A stretch of DNA of 64,000 nt from positions 248,001-312,000 of the forward strand of contig BCKL01000004.1 of NCBI GenBank assembly GCA_001600635.1, in the 5' to 3' direction. Below, piece by piece: positions 43,165 through 53,984 of this stretch. The notes beneath the pieces were generated by a model. It saw only the letters and a program-made list of their open reading frames with translations, was not told where the DNA came from and did no database searches. Numbering within the stretch: the first letter of the stretch is position 1; each line of letters starts with the position of its first letter. A program made the position numbers and the translations under genes. Source of the stretch: Leucosporidium creatinivorum. Its lineage: Eukaryota > Basidiomycota > Microbotryomycetes > Leucosporidiales > Leucosporidiaceae.

Positions 43165-45238
43165 CTACCTCCTCCCTCCCTGCTGCTGATACGGCGATTG
43201 ACCGTACCCTCCCGCATCTACCATCCCCGACGACCCAATCTCACTTCCCTCGATAGGCAGCCTCGCGAAGCTCTGATTCGACTCGCCCGCCACATCCGCC
43301 AACTTGCCGCCGTAGACCTGTCCCCTCCCTCCTCCTCGCTGATTTCTCTGCTCCTCCTCATGCTGTCTCCTCTCCCTCTCCTCCACCTCACTCCAACCCT
43401 TCTCGCCCCGCATCCTCCCATCCATCCACGCTCCTCCCCCCGCCTGCGTCGGCACCATCGGGATAGCCGTATGCCTCTCGCTCGGACTCATCCCTTGCAG
43501 TCCCGGCCCCGGCGATCCAGGAAGAGGTAGTTGCGAAGCGTAGTGTTGTCGCTGGTCGAAGGGAGGGTCGGCGAAGGGTCCGGCAGGGTCGCCGTCGGCA
43601 ATGGCTTCGGCGAGGGAGGAGCGGACATGGATGACTTCAAAGGAGGAGTTGGCGTGGGCGTTAGGAGCGAGGTTCGAGTTGCTGGAGGAGGGGGAGAAGT
43701 CGCCTTTGGCCGCCTTGCGCTCGTTGGACTCGAGGAGGACTTGAGGGTCTGCGAAACGGCGCGGGAGGTCAGCTACGGGCTTAGAGGCGAGCTGTAGGTC
43801 CCCAGAGTCGTCACGTACAGAGCTTGCGGGATTTAGTATACACTATATAGACAGCGAGCAGCGAGGCCACAGCTGTTGGTTCATATAAGGAGTCAGCGGC
43901 AGCTCGAGCGGAGGTTGGGAGCGCTTGTAGCTCTGAATTCGATGTACTCGCCTGTTCCAAAGAAAACGCTTAGGGAGATAATCCGCTGCTTGTGGATAGT
44001 AGCAGGGTCGGAGACCTGAGCAGTCTCGCCGAACATGACCCCGAGGTAGACGACGGCGAGCTGCTTGGGGAGAGTGATGATGACGGCCAAGGCGTAGATG
44101 ATGATCGACATTCCGACGGTCGACTGAATCGCGGTGACGACATGGCCTGTAGGTAGACAGAGAAGGGGTCAGCGATCACGGTCGAGACGGAAAGGGCCGC
44201 CGAGACCTACCTGGCAGCGCCGAGAAGCGAACGACAGTGATGATCCATAATCCTCCCTCGCGCATGAGACGAGCGAGGCAGGCGTAGAACACAGACTTCT
44301 CCTCGACCCTGTAAGCGTGAGGGTCAGCTTGTGTTGCGCGAAGCGAAAGCGAAGCCCGCCGAGCGCGACTAACTTGCGAGCCTTCTCCGTGAAAAAGTAC
44401 TGCAAGGGGTGGCGAGTAGGTGAGGCAGAGTCGGTAGGTGTACATAAGATGATGGTGAGAGTTCGGTGTGAAAGGCAGGTTAGCTCTGCGCGCCTCCTGA
44501 TCAAGGTCGCCGAACTCACTCGGAAGGCGACGTAGCAGGCCATCTCGCCCAAGAACGTGCCTGCGCAAGCTATAGCGAATCCGATCCAGAGCCCCCAAAT
44601 CAGGCCCACCTGTTCGGGCGATGTTAGAAACATGTAGGAAGGCAGGGAGGGGCAAGAAGGTGCGAGTCCGGTCAGCTGGGATGCCCGAGGTGCGTTCGAG
44701 GGCGTGCCGGAGGCAGGCAAGGGCTCACGACGAGGAGGACGATCTCATGGCCACCCTATTGAAGTGTAGGGAAGACGTAGAAGGGTCAGCGATGAACCTC
44801 TGCGCTGTAAAGGGAGGGCTCACGAGCGGCGGGAAGGAGAGGATGATGAGGACGACGACGGGAACGACCCAAGACCACTTGTACGCTGTTATAGCCTCCT
44901 TGTGAGGCTCAAACTTCTCGACGATGGTGTCTCTGTAGGCCACAAGATCAGCGAAGGAACGAGGGCAGTGAAGCGACGCGACGCTACGTACCGGTAGATA
45001 GAAATGGCGACCAGGCAGCCGGTCATGATGATGCCCACGATCCACCAGACTGTTCGGCAGATAGTTAGCTACATATTCCGGATCTCGGTGAAGGCTACGT
45101 ACTCCACCATTTCCGTTTCAGCGCATTACGGCCGCTGCGCTTCCAATCGTGTGTACGAACGAATGTCCAGAGCTCCTTGCCTGCTTCTTTCGCCTCCGAC
45201 CACTCATTCTTCATGCTCTGTACTGGATGGAACCCCAT
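43165..45238 (-). CDS. TVP38-like Golgi membrane protein (VTT/DedA domain)
   Basis: VTT proteins include yeast Tvp38 and human TMEM41B/VMP1; family members act in Golgi and ER membrane traffic and lipid movement. ATG 45238 opens MGFHPVQSMKNEWSEAKEAG. Many short exons follow. A first helix is WIVGIIMTGCLVAISIY, then WSWVVPVVVLIILSFPPLVS and GGHEIVLLVVGLIWGLWIGF, then AIACAGTFLGEMACYVAFR. The VTT signature continues with YACLARLMREGGLWIITVVR, FSALPGHVVTAIQSTVGMSI and LAVIITLPKQLAVVYLGVMF. The last helix is AVASLLAVYIVYTKSRKL. The long hydrophilic C-terminal tail is Ser/Gly/Gln-rich with an ERERRQHEEEQRNQRGGG segment and ends at 43165. The R.SA.PGH motif strongly matches fungal Tvp38-like proteins. 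Confidence 0.88.
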
Positions 45239-45576
45239 GGCGACCGAGTTGAGGGGGGAGAGCAACGAGCGACGGGGGGTGAGCGCGTCTTGGCGAGAGG
45301 CGGTTGCTGAAAGGGAAAGAGATGGATGTAGGTCGATCTGGAGCGAGCTGTAGGCGTGTAGCAGCCCGAACGAGCAGAGAGCGGCGAGACGAGAAACGAG
45401 CGAGGAAGACGTCGAAGGCCAACCTGCGGCGGTCACGAAGCGCGAGAGGCGGGGCAGCTCACAGCCTCCTTATAGCTCCCTCTTTGAATTGGCGAGACCA
45501 ACAGCAAGAACGTGTAAGAAAGGTTAGGTACAGAAGGAAAAGGGAAATATCCAGCTACAAAGCCCGACACAAAAAC

Positions 45577-46267
45577 TCAAGGCTTCGTAGCCCCTCCGAG
45601 CCTCTCCAACAGCTCGCGCTCCTTGGCCTCCGCCGCTGCTAGTCGCTGGTCGAGTTCAGACAGCTCGGCCTGCTTGGACTGTACGGACTTCATTCTGCCG
45701 GGCGAGGTCCGAAAGTCAGCAAGCTGCTACAGAGGCGTTCTCGTCCTTCGGCTCCCCCCACTCGGCGATCCTTCCTCCTGCAGTCTCCAACCCCGGCGAA
45801 TGCGCACCTACTTGTCACTGACGCTAGCCTGGGTGTTCTCCAAAGCAGCTTGGGCCTGCTTGTGAGCAGCCGCGACATCCATCGCCTGGGAAGACGGCCG
45901 TCAGCGTCGTGTTCAGGCGGTATTGAGCTGGCCTTCTGCAGCGGATTGGTAGAGCTGTAGGAGAGCAAAGGGGAGTGGCCAAAGGGTGTACAACCTACAT
46001 GCTGAACCTCGTCGTGAGCCTGTCCCTTCTTGATGGCTAACAAGTCGGCGTGACGCTGCTCAACTTCTGAGGCCTCTTTCGCCAGCTGCTCGGGGGTGTG
46101 GCTGTTGGTGCAGCGAGAGAGGCATAGAAAGCTTATCACTTCTGCACCGCTGTAGTCCGAACTCAAGAAGGGACTCACGAGTACTTGGCGGTTTCGAACT
46201 CGAGCCTCGACGCGAGTTGAGGAGGGAGCTCGATTCCCTGTCCAGGAGTAACAGTAGTGTCGGACAT
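45577..46267 (-). CDS. Small coiled-coil protein of unknown function
   Basis: Four exons encode about 125 aa. ATG 46267 opens MSDTTVTPGQGIELPPQLAS. The protein is almost entirely helical and charged: HTPEQLAKEASEVEQRHADL, LAIKKGQAHDEVQH, AMDVAAAHKQAQAALENTQA, KSVQSKQAELSELDQRLAAA, ending LLERLGGATKP. Heptad-like Leu/Ala spacing suggests a coiled coil. No signal peptide or membrane segment is seen. Splice sites are canonical with CTGAC branches, which supports a real gene. I do not recognise the family. Confidence 0.65.
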
Positions 46268-46746
46268 GATGTGCTGGCTGTGCTGTAGCGAGGCTGAGAC
46301 GCTAGCTAGTTGTGGTGAAAAGCGAGCGAATGAAGCGGGAGCCAAGAGTGTTCGCTTCGGCGAGATTCGAAGGCTCTGGTTCGAAGTGGGGCAGGTCGAA
46401 CGAGGTCTGATTCAGTAGAGAGACTCAAATGAGTCGAACGGTCTACAGAAACGATTGAATGGCACTTTGCGACTTCCCGACATGGAGAGGGGGTGCGAAG
46501 CCATCGCCGAGCTCGGCTCGCTTCAGAGAGCGAGCGAGAGACCACACTGACGCCGGGCTCGCCACACACGTTGTACTGCAGAATTTTAAAAAAGAGCTCC
46601 TGGACTCAATGGACGGCGGCGACTTCCCCAAGACCGCCTTGCCTTCTTGGAGGAGGAACAGGGCGAGCTTCATCGCCGAGCAGAAGTCCGGCCACTCTCT
46701 TAACTCAGCATGACGCGCCGAGCTCGGTCTATAGCACACCACACAT

Positions 46747-49400
46747 CTACCTCCCCCATCCCATCCCCAACTTCATACTCCTCGCCTCCTTTGCCAACTC
46801 CCACATCGCCCGCCTCAGCTCGGCGATGTCTCCCTCCTCCTCCTCCATCTCAGCCGAGACACCAGGCTGAGGGAACAAGAAGCCCTCGTCGCTTTTGCAG
46901 TGCTTCTCCTCTCCTGCGGCGGAGGGAAGGATCCCGTCGAGAAAGTAGGAGCGGGCGGTGAGGGCGGTGCAGAGGGAGGGGTGCGCGAGGGAGCAGTGGC
47001 CGAAGCTGCGAGGGGTAGAGGGAGAGTCAGCTCGGACCGAAGAGGTAGGCAGATACTCCAAGATGGAGAACGAGACCTGAGCTAACTCACCCATCTTGCA
47101 CTATCACCCTCGCGCTATCCTCGCCGAAGGCAGCGGCCATCTTGCGCGCCGAAATGAGGGGAGTTACGGGGTCGGCCGTCTGCGAGAAGAAGACGATGGG
47201 GTAACTGGGAGGGTGTGAGTGAGCAAGCGAGATGATCAGCTCTCCACCTCAAACGCTGACAGCGCCGAGCCACTCACGCCGTCTTCTTGAGGCCGTCCTT
47301 TCGAGTCCAAGGTCCTGCGAGTCAAGCAGCTGATCAGCTTCGCTCGCTCATTGAGGTTGAATCAAAGCTCACCTCTATACACCTCCCTTGCCTTTGCACT
47401 CCACCTCCTGCACTGACTGACCCACATGGCCCAAATGTTGCCGGTCGGCGACAGCGAGTCGAGCTCGAGCATGTAGGAGTGGAGGGTCGGCAGTGAGGTG
47501 TCACTGAGGGCGGATGGGTCGGTATCGGAGCACATGATCGACTGCTCGTAGCGTGTCGGAAGGGAGGTAGACAAGGGAGAGGAAGCGGAGGGCAGGCAAA
47601 GAAGGGTCAGCGCCGAGCTTTGCTGTATGGGGTTCGAGAGATGGCCATATGAGTTGGCGGTAGTACTCACAGCAGTAGCATCCATTCCCGAGCCCATCCT
47701 CCGATGGAAGACGTTGTCCAAAGGATCCTTCGCTCGGTCCAGCTCGTCGTTCGAGGCGTTGGCGAGCTCGTAGAGCGCCGTGCCGTTACCTTGCTCGAGT
47801 GAAGCGAGAGCGGAGGCGAGTTGAGGCCTAGTGAAGAGTGATGGGAGAAGCGAGAGTCAGCGTCCCGTGTCGAACGCTGCAGCGAGGGTGAACTCACCAG
47901 CTCTTCGGCGAGTAAAGCGAGTGGAAGATCTGCGAGGGCGTTTGTCCAGTCAGTACAGCCTACAGACAGACTACAGCGACAGAAAAGCTCACAGCATATT
48001 GCACCTGCGACGCGGTGACCACTCCTGGCCCCACCTTCGACCTTCCGACCGGCAAGGGCATCTCCCTCAGCTGCTCGATCAAGTCCTGCACTCGTCGTCC
48101 GATCTCCTTCGCCGTCGAGTTCTAGCTAGCGAGGTCGCATCCGAGTGGTCCAGAGGAGGCGCAGGAGGCGATAAAACCGTCGTAGGTCTGTCGGCGAAAG
48201 TTCGAAGGGGGGTGAGCTTCGCCGAGAAGGTAAGGAAAGGCGAGGACTAACTTTCTGAGTGTCGTTCATGCCGGCTCGACCCCAGTCCCAAAAGTTATTG
48301 GTGTAGGCGGCCGAGTCGGAGACGCCGTCAAGCCATACGCCTGCAAAAGTCGGGGAGCAGCATAAGCGCCGAGAGCGAGAGGAAGGCGATGAGGTCAGCT
48401 AACCGGAAGACTGCGGATATGAGATGAGATGAAGACGCACGCTTCACCAGATCAGGGAACATGGCCGAGAACGTAGCGCCGAGGATGGTCCCGTACGAGA
48501 AGCCCATGTACGAGAGTCCGTCCTCGCCGAGCGCCTCCAAGATCCGCTTCATATCCCTCACCACCGTCGCCGTCGAGCTACTGCTGAGCATATTCCTCGA
48601 CTCCTCCTCACTGCTCTGGCAAGCCGCATCGAGCGATCCAGCGAACGAGTCGTAGCGAGCCGTCCAAGCGAGCTCGGCGGCGAGGGTTTGTGAAGCCGAC
48701 GAGTTGGCGGGGGTGTAGTCGTGGATCAGGCCGAGCTGTTCGACGTCCCTCGCGAATCGAGCTGCATCTCCCGAAGTGGGGAAGCAGTCGAGCGCCGGGC
48801 TCGTGAGGTTGACGCTGCGAGGGTCCCATGAGAGGATGTGATAGCGCCCTTGAACGATGGTCGAGATCTTGCGGCCGGCTCGGACGACGAAGTTGTGACC
48901 TGATCCTCCTGGTCCGCCGGGGTTGATGAAGAGGTAGCCGAGCTGCTCTGAGAGAGGCGCCGAGGAAGGGAGCATGCGAAGCGCGAGAGAGACAGTTTCG
49001 GTCGAGTTGGCGTCGGTGTAGTCTGTTGCTGGGAGGTCAGCGATGAACGACGAGAAGTTGTCTAGCTAGGGAACGTACCAAGAGGTACAGTGAGGTAAGA
49101 GCAGAGCGTATCCGTAACGTCCGGGCAGGGAGACCATGCGAGGCCTGGCGCGAGCGGTACAGCGGGCTGCAGGTCGTTCTGGTCAACTAAGGAGCAGCCT
49201 AGCAGTCTTATGTAGCTTACCTGGGTCTCCCGACAACCTATGAACCGCTTCAGGACGTCCACCACCGACGGCAGCGGCCCATCGAGCTGACAGAAGGCCG
49301 CGGCGATTAGCAGGCATGGAAGCAAGTAAAACCTTTTCCGCGATGTGCGGCGAGCTGTAGGTGCTGCTGTAGCTTGTTCGAGGTCGAGTTTGAGCGACAT
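46747..49400 (-). CDS. S33-family serine peptidase (tripeptidyl aminopeptidase-like) with an in-frame TAG
   Basis: Alpha/beta-hydrolase peptidase with a TAP-like C-terminal part. ATG 49400 opens MSLKLDLEQATAAPTARRTS, and residues about 23-40 (RFYLLPCLLIAAAFC) form a signal anchor, so the enzyme is probably membrane-tethered or secreted. Marks in order: QLGYLFINPGGPGGSGHNF (oxyanion loop), YHILSWDPRSV, LSYMGFSYGTILGATFSAM (nucleophile Ser in GFSYG), then SQTADPVTPLISARKM (acid) and VQDGFGHCSLAHPSLC (His). The triad is therefore complete. In the middle, GFIASCASSGPLGCDLAS meets TAG at 48122-48124 and continues in the same frame with NSTAKEIGRRVQDLIEQLRE and PLPVG, a normal part of the family. 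No intron visible to me removes it. A CAG to TAG change, a natural null allele or a base error are the options. Confidence 0.8.
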
Positions 49401-49645
49401 GTTGAGGGAGAAGTGAGAGCGAGGTCGAGGCTGGCGAAGTGGGGGAGACCATGCTGAGGTTCGGGATTTGCTCTGCTGCAGCCGGTCAAGAGCTTGGAAG
49501 CGATGGTGGATGCTTGATAATGTATGTGACCCGCCCGCTCGGTCAGCTCTCGGCATGGAGGGCCCCTTTCGGCGGAGGGTCGAGCATCATCGAACGCCGG
49601 TTGCTCTTTCCTTCCTTCGAACCACTCGCTTCTCACTTCGACACG
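49401..49645. promoter_or_regulatory. Divergent promoter, S33 peptidase and glyoxalase I
   Basis: 245 bp lie between the start codons. No clear stress element was recognised. Confidence 0.4.
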
Positions 49646-50621
49646 ATGCCGGGCCCTATGTTGAACCACACCATGTTCAGGAGTACGTCCATGCTCTGCT
49701 CTACTCGAAGCCTGCCTGCTCCCCTTTGCCGAAAGAAGATGTTGCACGCCTCAGCCTCACGAAGAGGCCTCCCGGGCTACAGGAGGATAGCTGACCGCTT
49801 GTTCTGTTTCTCTTTCACCGTATTACAGTCAAGGATAAGGACGTATCGCTTGACTTCTACACCAGGATCATCGGAATGGAGCTCCTCGATTCGAGCAGCG
49901 GTTCGTAGTTCGCTGCAGGGCGCCGGCGCTCGTACTGACGCTTCTAATGACGCCATACCTCACCATTACACCCTTAGGCTCGGATTTTACCAATTACTTC
50001 CTAGGCTTCCCGGAGGAGGGCAAAGCCGACCTCAGCGCCGAGCAGAAGAAGGCGACCAAGACGGCGCGCCAGGGTGTGCTCGAGCTGTGCCACAACCACG
50101 GAACCGAGGTGAGTTCACTCTATATCAGGTTCAACATCTTGGCTTACCCACATACCCTACAGTCCGACCCCGAGTTCAAGGGCTACGCCAACGGCAACAC
50201 CGAGCCCGGCCGTGGCTTCGGACACATCGCAATTTCCGTTGATGATGTCGAGAAGGAGCAAGAGCGTATCATGGCCCTTGGAGTCACCATGAAGAAGAAG
50301 ACGACTGTCGGCCGCATGCGCGTAAGTCATCTCGGCCGACCCTCCGGACCGAGCGAGACGGGTTTCGGCGCTCTCACTTGCTTCATGCTATCCAAAACTC
50401 TTTGCACACAATTGCTGACCCCGTTTTTGTTCCTGCAGCACATCGCGTAAGTCTCTCAGACGTCTTTGCTTGGAGAGGCGCCGACTCGCTCTTCGGCGAT
50501 CGCTCGTCTCGCTCCCTGCTGACCATGAACGTCCCCCTACACTACTACAAAAACGACCCCCTACAGCTTCGCCCTCGACCCCGATGGCTACTGGATCGAA
50601 CTTGTCCCCAACAAGATGTGA
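49646..50621 (+). CDS. GLO1: Lactoylglutathione lyase (glyoxalase I)
   Basis: Isomerises the methylglyoxal-glutathione hemithioacetal to S-lactoylglutathione; a metal-dependent cytosolic enzyme. The joined protein has 153 aa and one glyoxalase unit, like the human enzyme and half the yeast one. The start is MPGPMLNHTMFRIKDKDVSL, then DFYTRIIGMELLD. Metal ligands fit the family: His8 (NHTMFR), Glu72 (GVLELCHNHGTE), His101 (GRGFGHIAISV) and Glu147 (DPDGYWIELVPNKM). Six exons are needed; the fifth is only 8 nt (50439-50446). The human enzyme has Gln at the first ligand place, while yeast has His, as here. The long first intron (about 49684-49829) is the only large one. Divergent from the S33 peptidase. 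Confidence 0.92.
50439..50446 (+). other. 8-nt micro-exon of GLO1
   Basis: CACATCGC lies between a CTGCAG acceptor and a GTAAGT donor. Joined to its neighbours it yields GRMRHIAFALDPDG, matching the family; skipping it breaks the frame. Confidence 0.8.
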
Positions 50622-50996
50622 GGCCGGCATTGCTAGGTCAATTGAAACTCGGAGACTGGTCGGAATAGCCTGCATTCGTCGATTCGAGGCTTAGCGAGAG
50701 CGAGAGATGTAGTGAACGAGCACCGAGCCTTGGGGGCATCTCGAGCGTCGTCGTCGTAGAGAAGGAGCGAGGAAGCCGGCTCCGGCGAAGGCGAAGTCGA
50801 GTCTGTCGAGCTCAATAACGGGCAGGGGCGATCCGGCAGACTAAGCAAGCTACCGAGGCCATCTTACTACTCAGCCCCACCGACCGAATTCCGCATCCCC
50901 GCTGCTGAGCCCCAGCCTTGACGGCCCTGCCGCTCTCCTTCCGCCAACATCTCGCCTCGATTCTCTCCGCCGAAAAGCCCGACCGAAGCTACCAAA

Positions 50997-53748
50997 ATGG
51001 AAGGCGCTGGCTCACCACCTCCAGCTACTAAGCGAGCCCCAGCCAAACGAGGCGCTCGAGCTGTAAGTTGAACCCGTGACTCTCCGCGAGCATGAGCTGA
51101 CGGCTCCTCTCGCTCTCTCGCCTCCGCTACTGGCGTTCCGTCACCTGCAGTGTGTACAGTGCAGAAAGCTCAAGAAGACGTGCGAGCCTGATGCTTCAGG
51201 GTCATTGTCCTGCACGAGGTGCTTGAGCAGCGGGTCGGAGTGCGTTTACGACCGGCCAGCGAGCTCTGTAGTCGACGATGCCGGTGAGCAGCGGTGCCTC
51301 TAGCTTTATATCTACAGCGCTTATTCCCACACCACTGCACAGGACTGAACCGACTGAGCGCCATTGAGGCATCCCTCTCGACTCAAGAACGCCGTCTCGA
51401 TACCCTCGTCTCCTCGGTGGGCGAGATCTCGACGACGCTCGCAGAGATCATGGCGTACCTGCGAGGCGGAGGAAGCTCGCCAGCTTCTGTAGCACCACAA
51501 CACACGCTCAGCCACCACCAGCCGCCGATTCTCCCCACTCACGCCTCGCCGCAATACGCCCATCTCTCGCCTGCACCAAATCCTCCTTCACTGCCATCCT
51601 TCGGCGCTTCCATCCTCAACCCTCCCCTCTCCGGCCGAGACGACACCTCTTCGCCCCGAAGCTCCACTTCTCGGCTCGAAGCTCTCGCAACCCTCGCTTC
51701 GCAGCCTTCACCCGACGGCCATGTCGACCGGTTCGCATCGAGGCTACATGCGCCGATACAAGCGCTGGCGGATGCGGCGGATGAGGTGCAGAGCAAAGAA
51801 GCCAGCGGGAGTGGGGAGAAGGGCGACGGCGAGGGGCACGGCAGTGAGGAGCGGCCGAGGAAGAGGAGTAGGATCGGCATGGGAGCGGCATTCTCGGTCT
51901 CGCCCTCGACCAAGCAGTTCGACGTGGTAGCGAAGGGGATCGTCTCGGACCGAGATGCTCGCGCTCTCGTCTTGCTCTGGCTCAAGGAGCTCCAACCCTT
52001 CTGCTCCATCCTCGACCCTCTCACTGAAACCTATACCACCCTCCGTCGCAATCGCTTCCTATTCGACGTCATCATCCACACGGCTCTACGCGCGCAAGGA
52101 GGGCCAGCGCCGGCGAGTAAGGAACTCGTCGCCGTCGCCGAGCAGACTCGGTCGGCCGCTCAGCAACTCATCTTCGACGCTTCTCCTCCGATTGAGGTTA
52201 TCCAGGCTTTACTGGTCATGGCTTGCTATCACGAGTGAGTAGCTTTGGTCTGCTTCTTTCCTCGTCGGAGTCGAAGGACCACCAAGCCGAGAATGCAGAG
52301 CTGACCACCTTCCTCTCTACAGCGAGCCCTACCTCATCTCTGGCTACGCCATGCGTCTCGCTCTTGCTGCTAGAATGGACACCATCTTCGAGCAAATCGA
52401 CGAGCACGGCTGGGACAAGACGGACGAGCGAGCCAAGCATCTCACGCTCCAGCTTCGCGTTTGGCTCTACCTCATCTTCCTCGAGTTCAAGTGAGACTTC
52501 TCTCTTCCTTGAGCTTCGAGCTCTTCGCTGACACCCTCTCCTACCTCTAGGCACAGCCGAAGTACCGGCCGCCTCATCCTCCTCCGTCAAGACGACGTCG
52601 ATTTCGTCGAGCAGAACGCCGACAAGCTTCTAACCCTGCACCACTCGATCGCCGACGACCAACGCACCGTCGCCAATCTCAAGCTCACCTTTATCGAGCG
52701 TCAAATCATCCTCACCTCACGCCGCTTCAAGGATGGAGAAGACGACATGGCCAGCCGAGTCGCCTACGTGAACCGCATGAGGGACGTTCTCGTTGCCAGG
52801 CATAACTTCTATGATTCTCGCCTGGGTGAGCTGTCTCTTCCTCGCTTCCTCGCCTCGTCGAAGCTGACCGTCTCCCTTCTCGCAGCCATCAAGCATCCCT
52901 CGCCTCTCAGCTGGGCTCGCCGCTCACAACTCCGTCACCACTCCGAGTCCATCATGTTCCTTTCGGCCAACGTTTTCGGCGAGCTTCTCCTCGAACCCAA
53001 CTCGCAACCCGAGGTCCAACAGATCGCTCAAGATACCCTCATTGCCGCTCGCTCGGTCGTGAGGACCGTACTGCAGTCACCGGCGTACACTTCGAGCGTC
53101 AAGTTCTGTGGCTTCTTGTTCAAGGTGAGCTTCTATTTAATCGTGCGAAGGGGAGAACGGCAGCTGACTCGCCTCGGCACTCGCAGGTTGATCTCAGCTT
53201 CGCCGCTCTCCTCACCCTCAAACTTGCCAAGCTCTTCCCGCATGCAGTCGACAGCGCCGATGTCGTCGCCGACGTGGATCATCTCGCCGACCTCTTTGCC
53301 GATACGTCGGGATCGCAACGTTACGCCGCGACGCTTCGGTGAGTCGAGCCTGCTCCCTCGTCCGAGGAGCATCGCTCGCTGACCTCCTTTGCCCTCTTTA
53401 CATTCTTACTCTTCACACCATCGTCTTCCCCTCATCTACAGTTTCACCCGCGACCAATACCTCTCCTCCATCCAAGAGCCCTCCGCCTCCTCCGCCTTCG
53501 TCCCATCGCCGCCGAAACCCGAAGAGTCCTACGCCTACGAAGACGGCCAACTTCCTCCCTGGTTCGCACCACAGCACCTCGACATCAACGGCGCCGGCGG
53601 ACGAGGTACCGGTGCTCTCCTGCCCGGCGAGATGGAGATTGATTGGAACAACGTCCCGACGAGCTTCTTCTCGACGGATCAGATGATGGGTGGGAATGAG
53701 TGGATGGGGACGGGTTTCCCAGATATGAGCTGGTTGGGAGCAATGTAG
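50997..53748 (+). CDS. Zn2Cys6 fungal transcription factor
   Basis: Gal4-type regulator with a fungal-specific middle homology region. ATG 50997 opens MEGAGSPPPATKRAPAKRGA, a basic stretch that may be a nuclear signal. After an intron the zinc cluster is CVQCRKLKKTCEPDASG, then SLSCTRCLSSGSEC, with all six Cys (spacing 2, 6, 9, 2, 6). A short coiled coil follows (IEASLSTQERRLDTLVSSVG), then Ser/Pro-rich sequence. The regulatory region has VLLWLKELQPFCSILDPLTE, FLFDVIIHTALRAQ, EVIQALLVMACYHE, GYAMRLALAARMDT and LQLRVWLYLIFLEFKHSRST, followed by GR, which is the typical middle homology block. It ends MNPDMSWLGAM-like sequence (read as GTGFPDMSWLGAM) at TAG 53746-53748. Targets are unknown. Introns are short. 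Confidence 0.92.
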
Positions 53749-53984
53749 CTTGTGTGGTCAACTTGCTTTGATTTCGCTTCATCTTGCGTCGGAGGAGCAG
53801 AGAGAGGACCGCCGAGAGTCGCGAGTTGAGGCTCTCGACTTCGCGAGGCAGTCGGCTGGATCTACTCGGATAGGTTACAGAGCATCTAATTCTAGTCGTT
53901 CCTTACTTCCCACCCGTGCCACGATGATCCAAGGATGCGACAGCCTGCATGGCGAAGCGAAGCGGAAGGGGAGAATTTCCAAGG

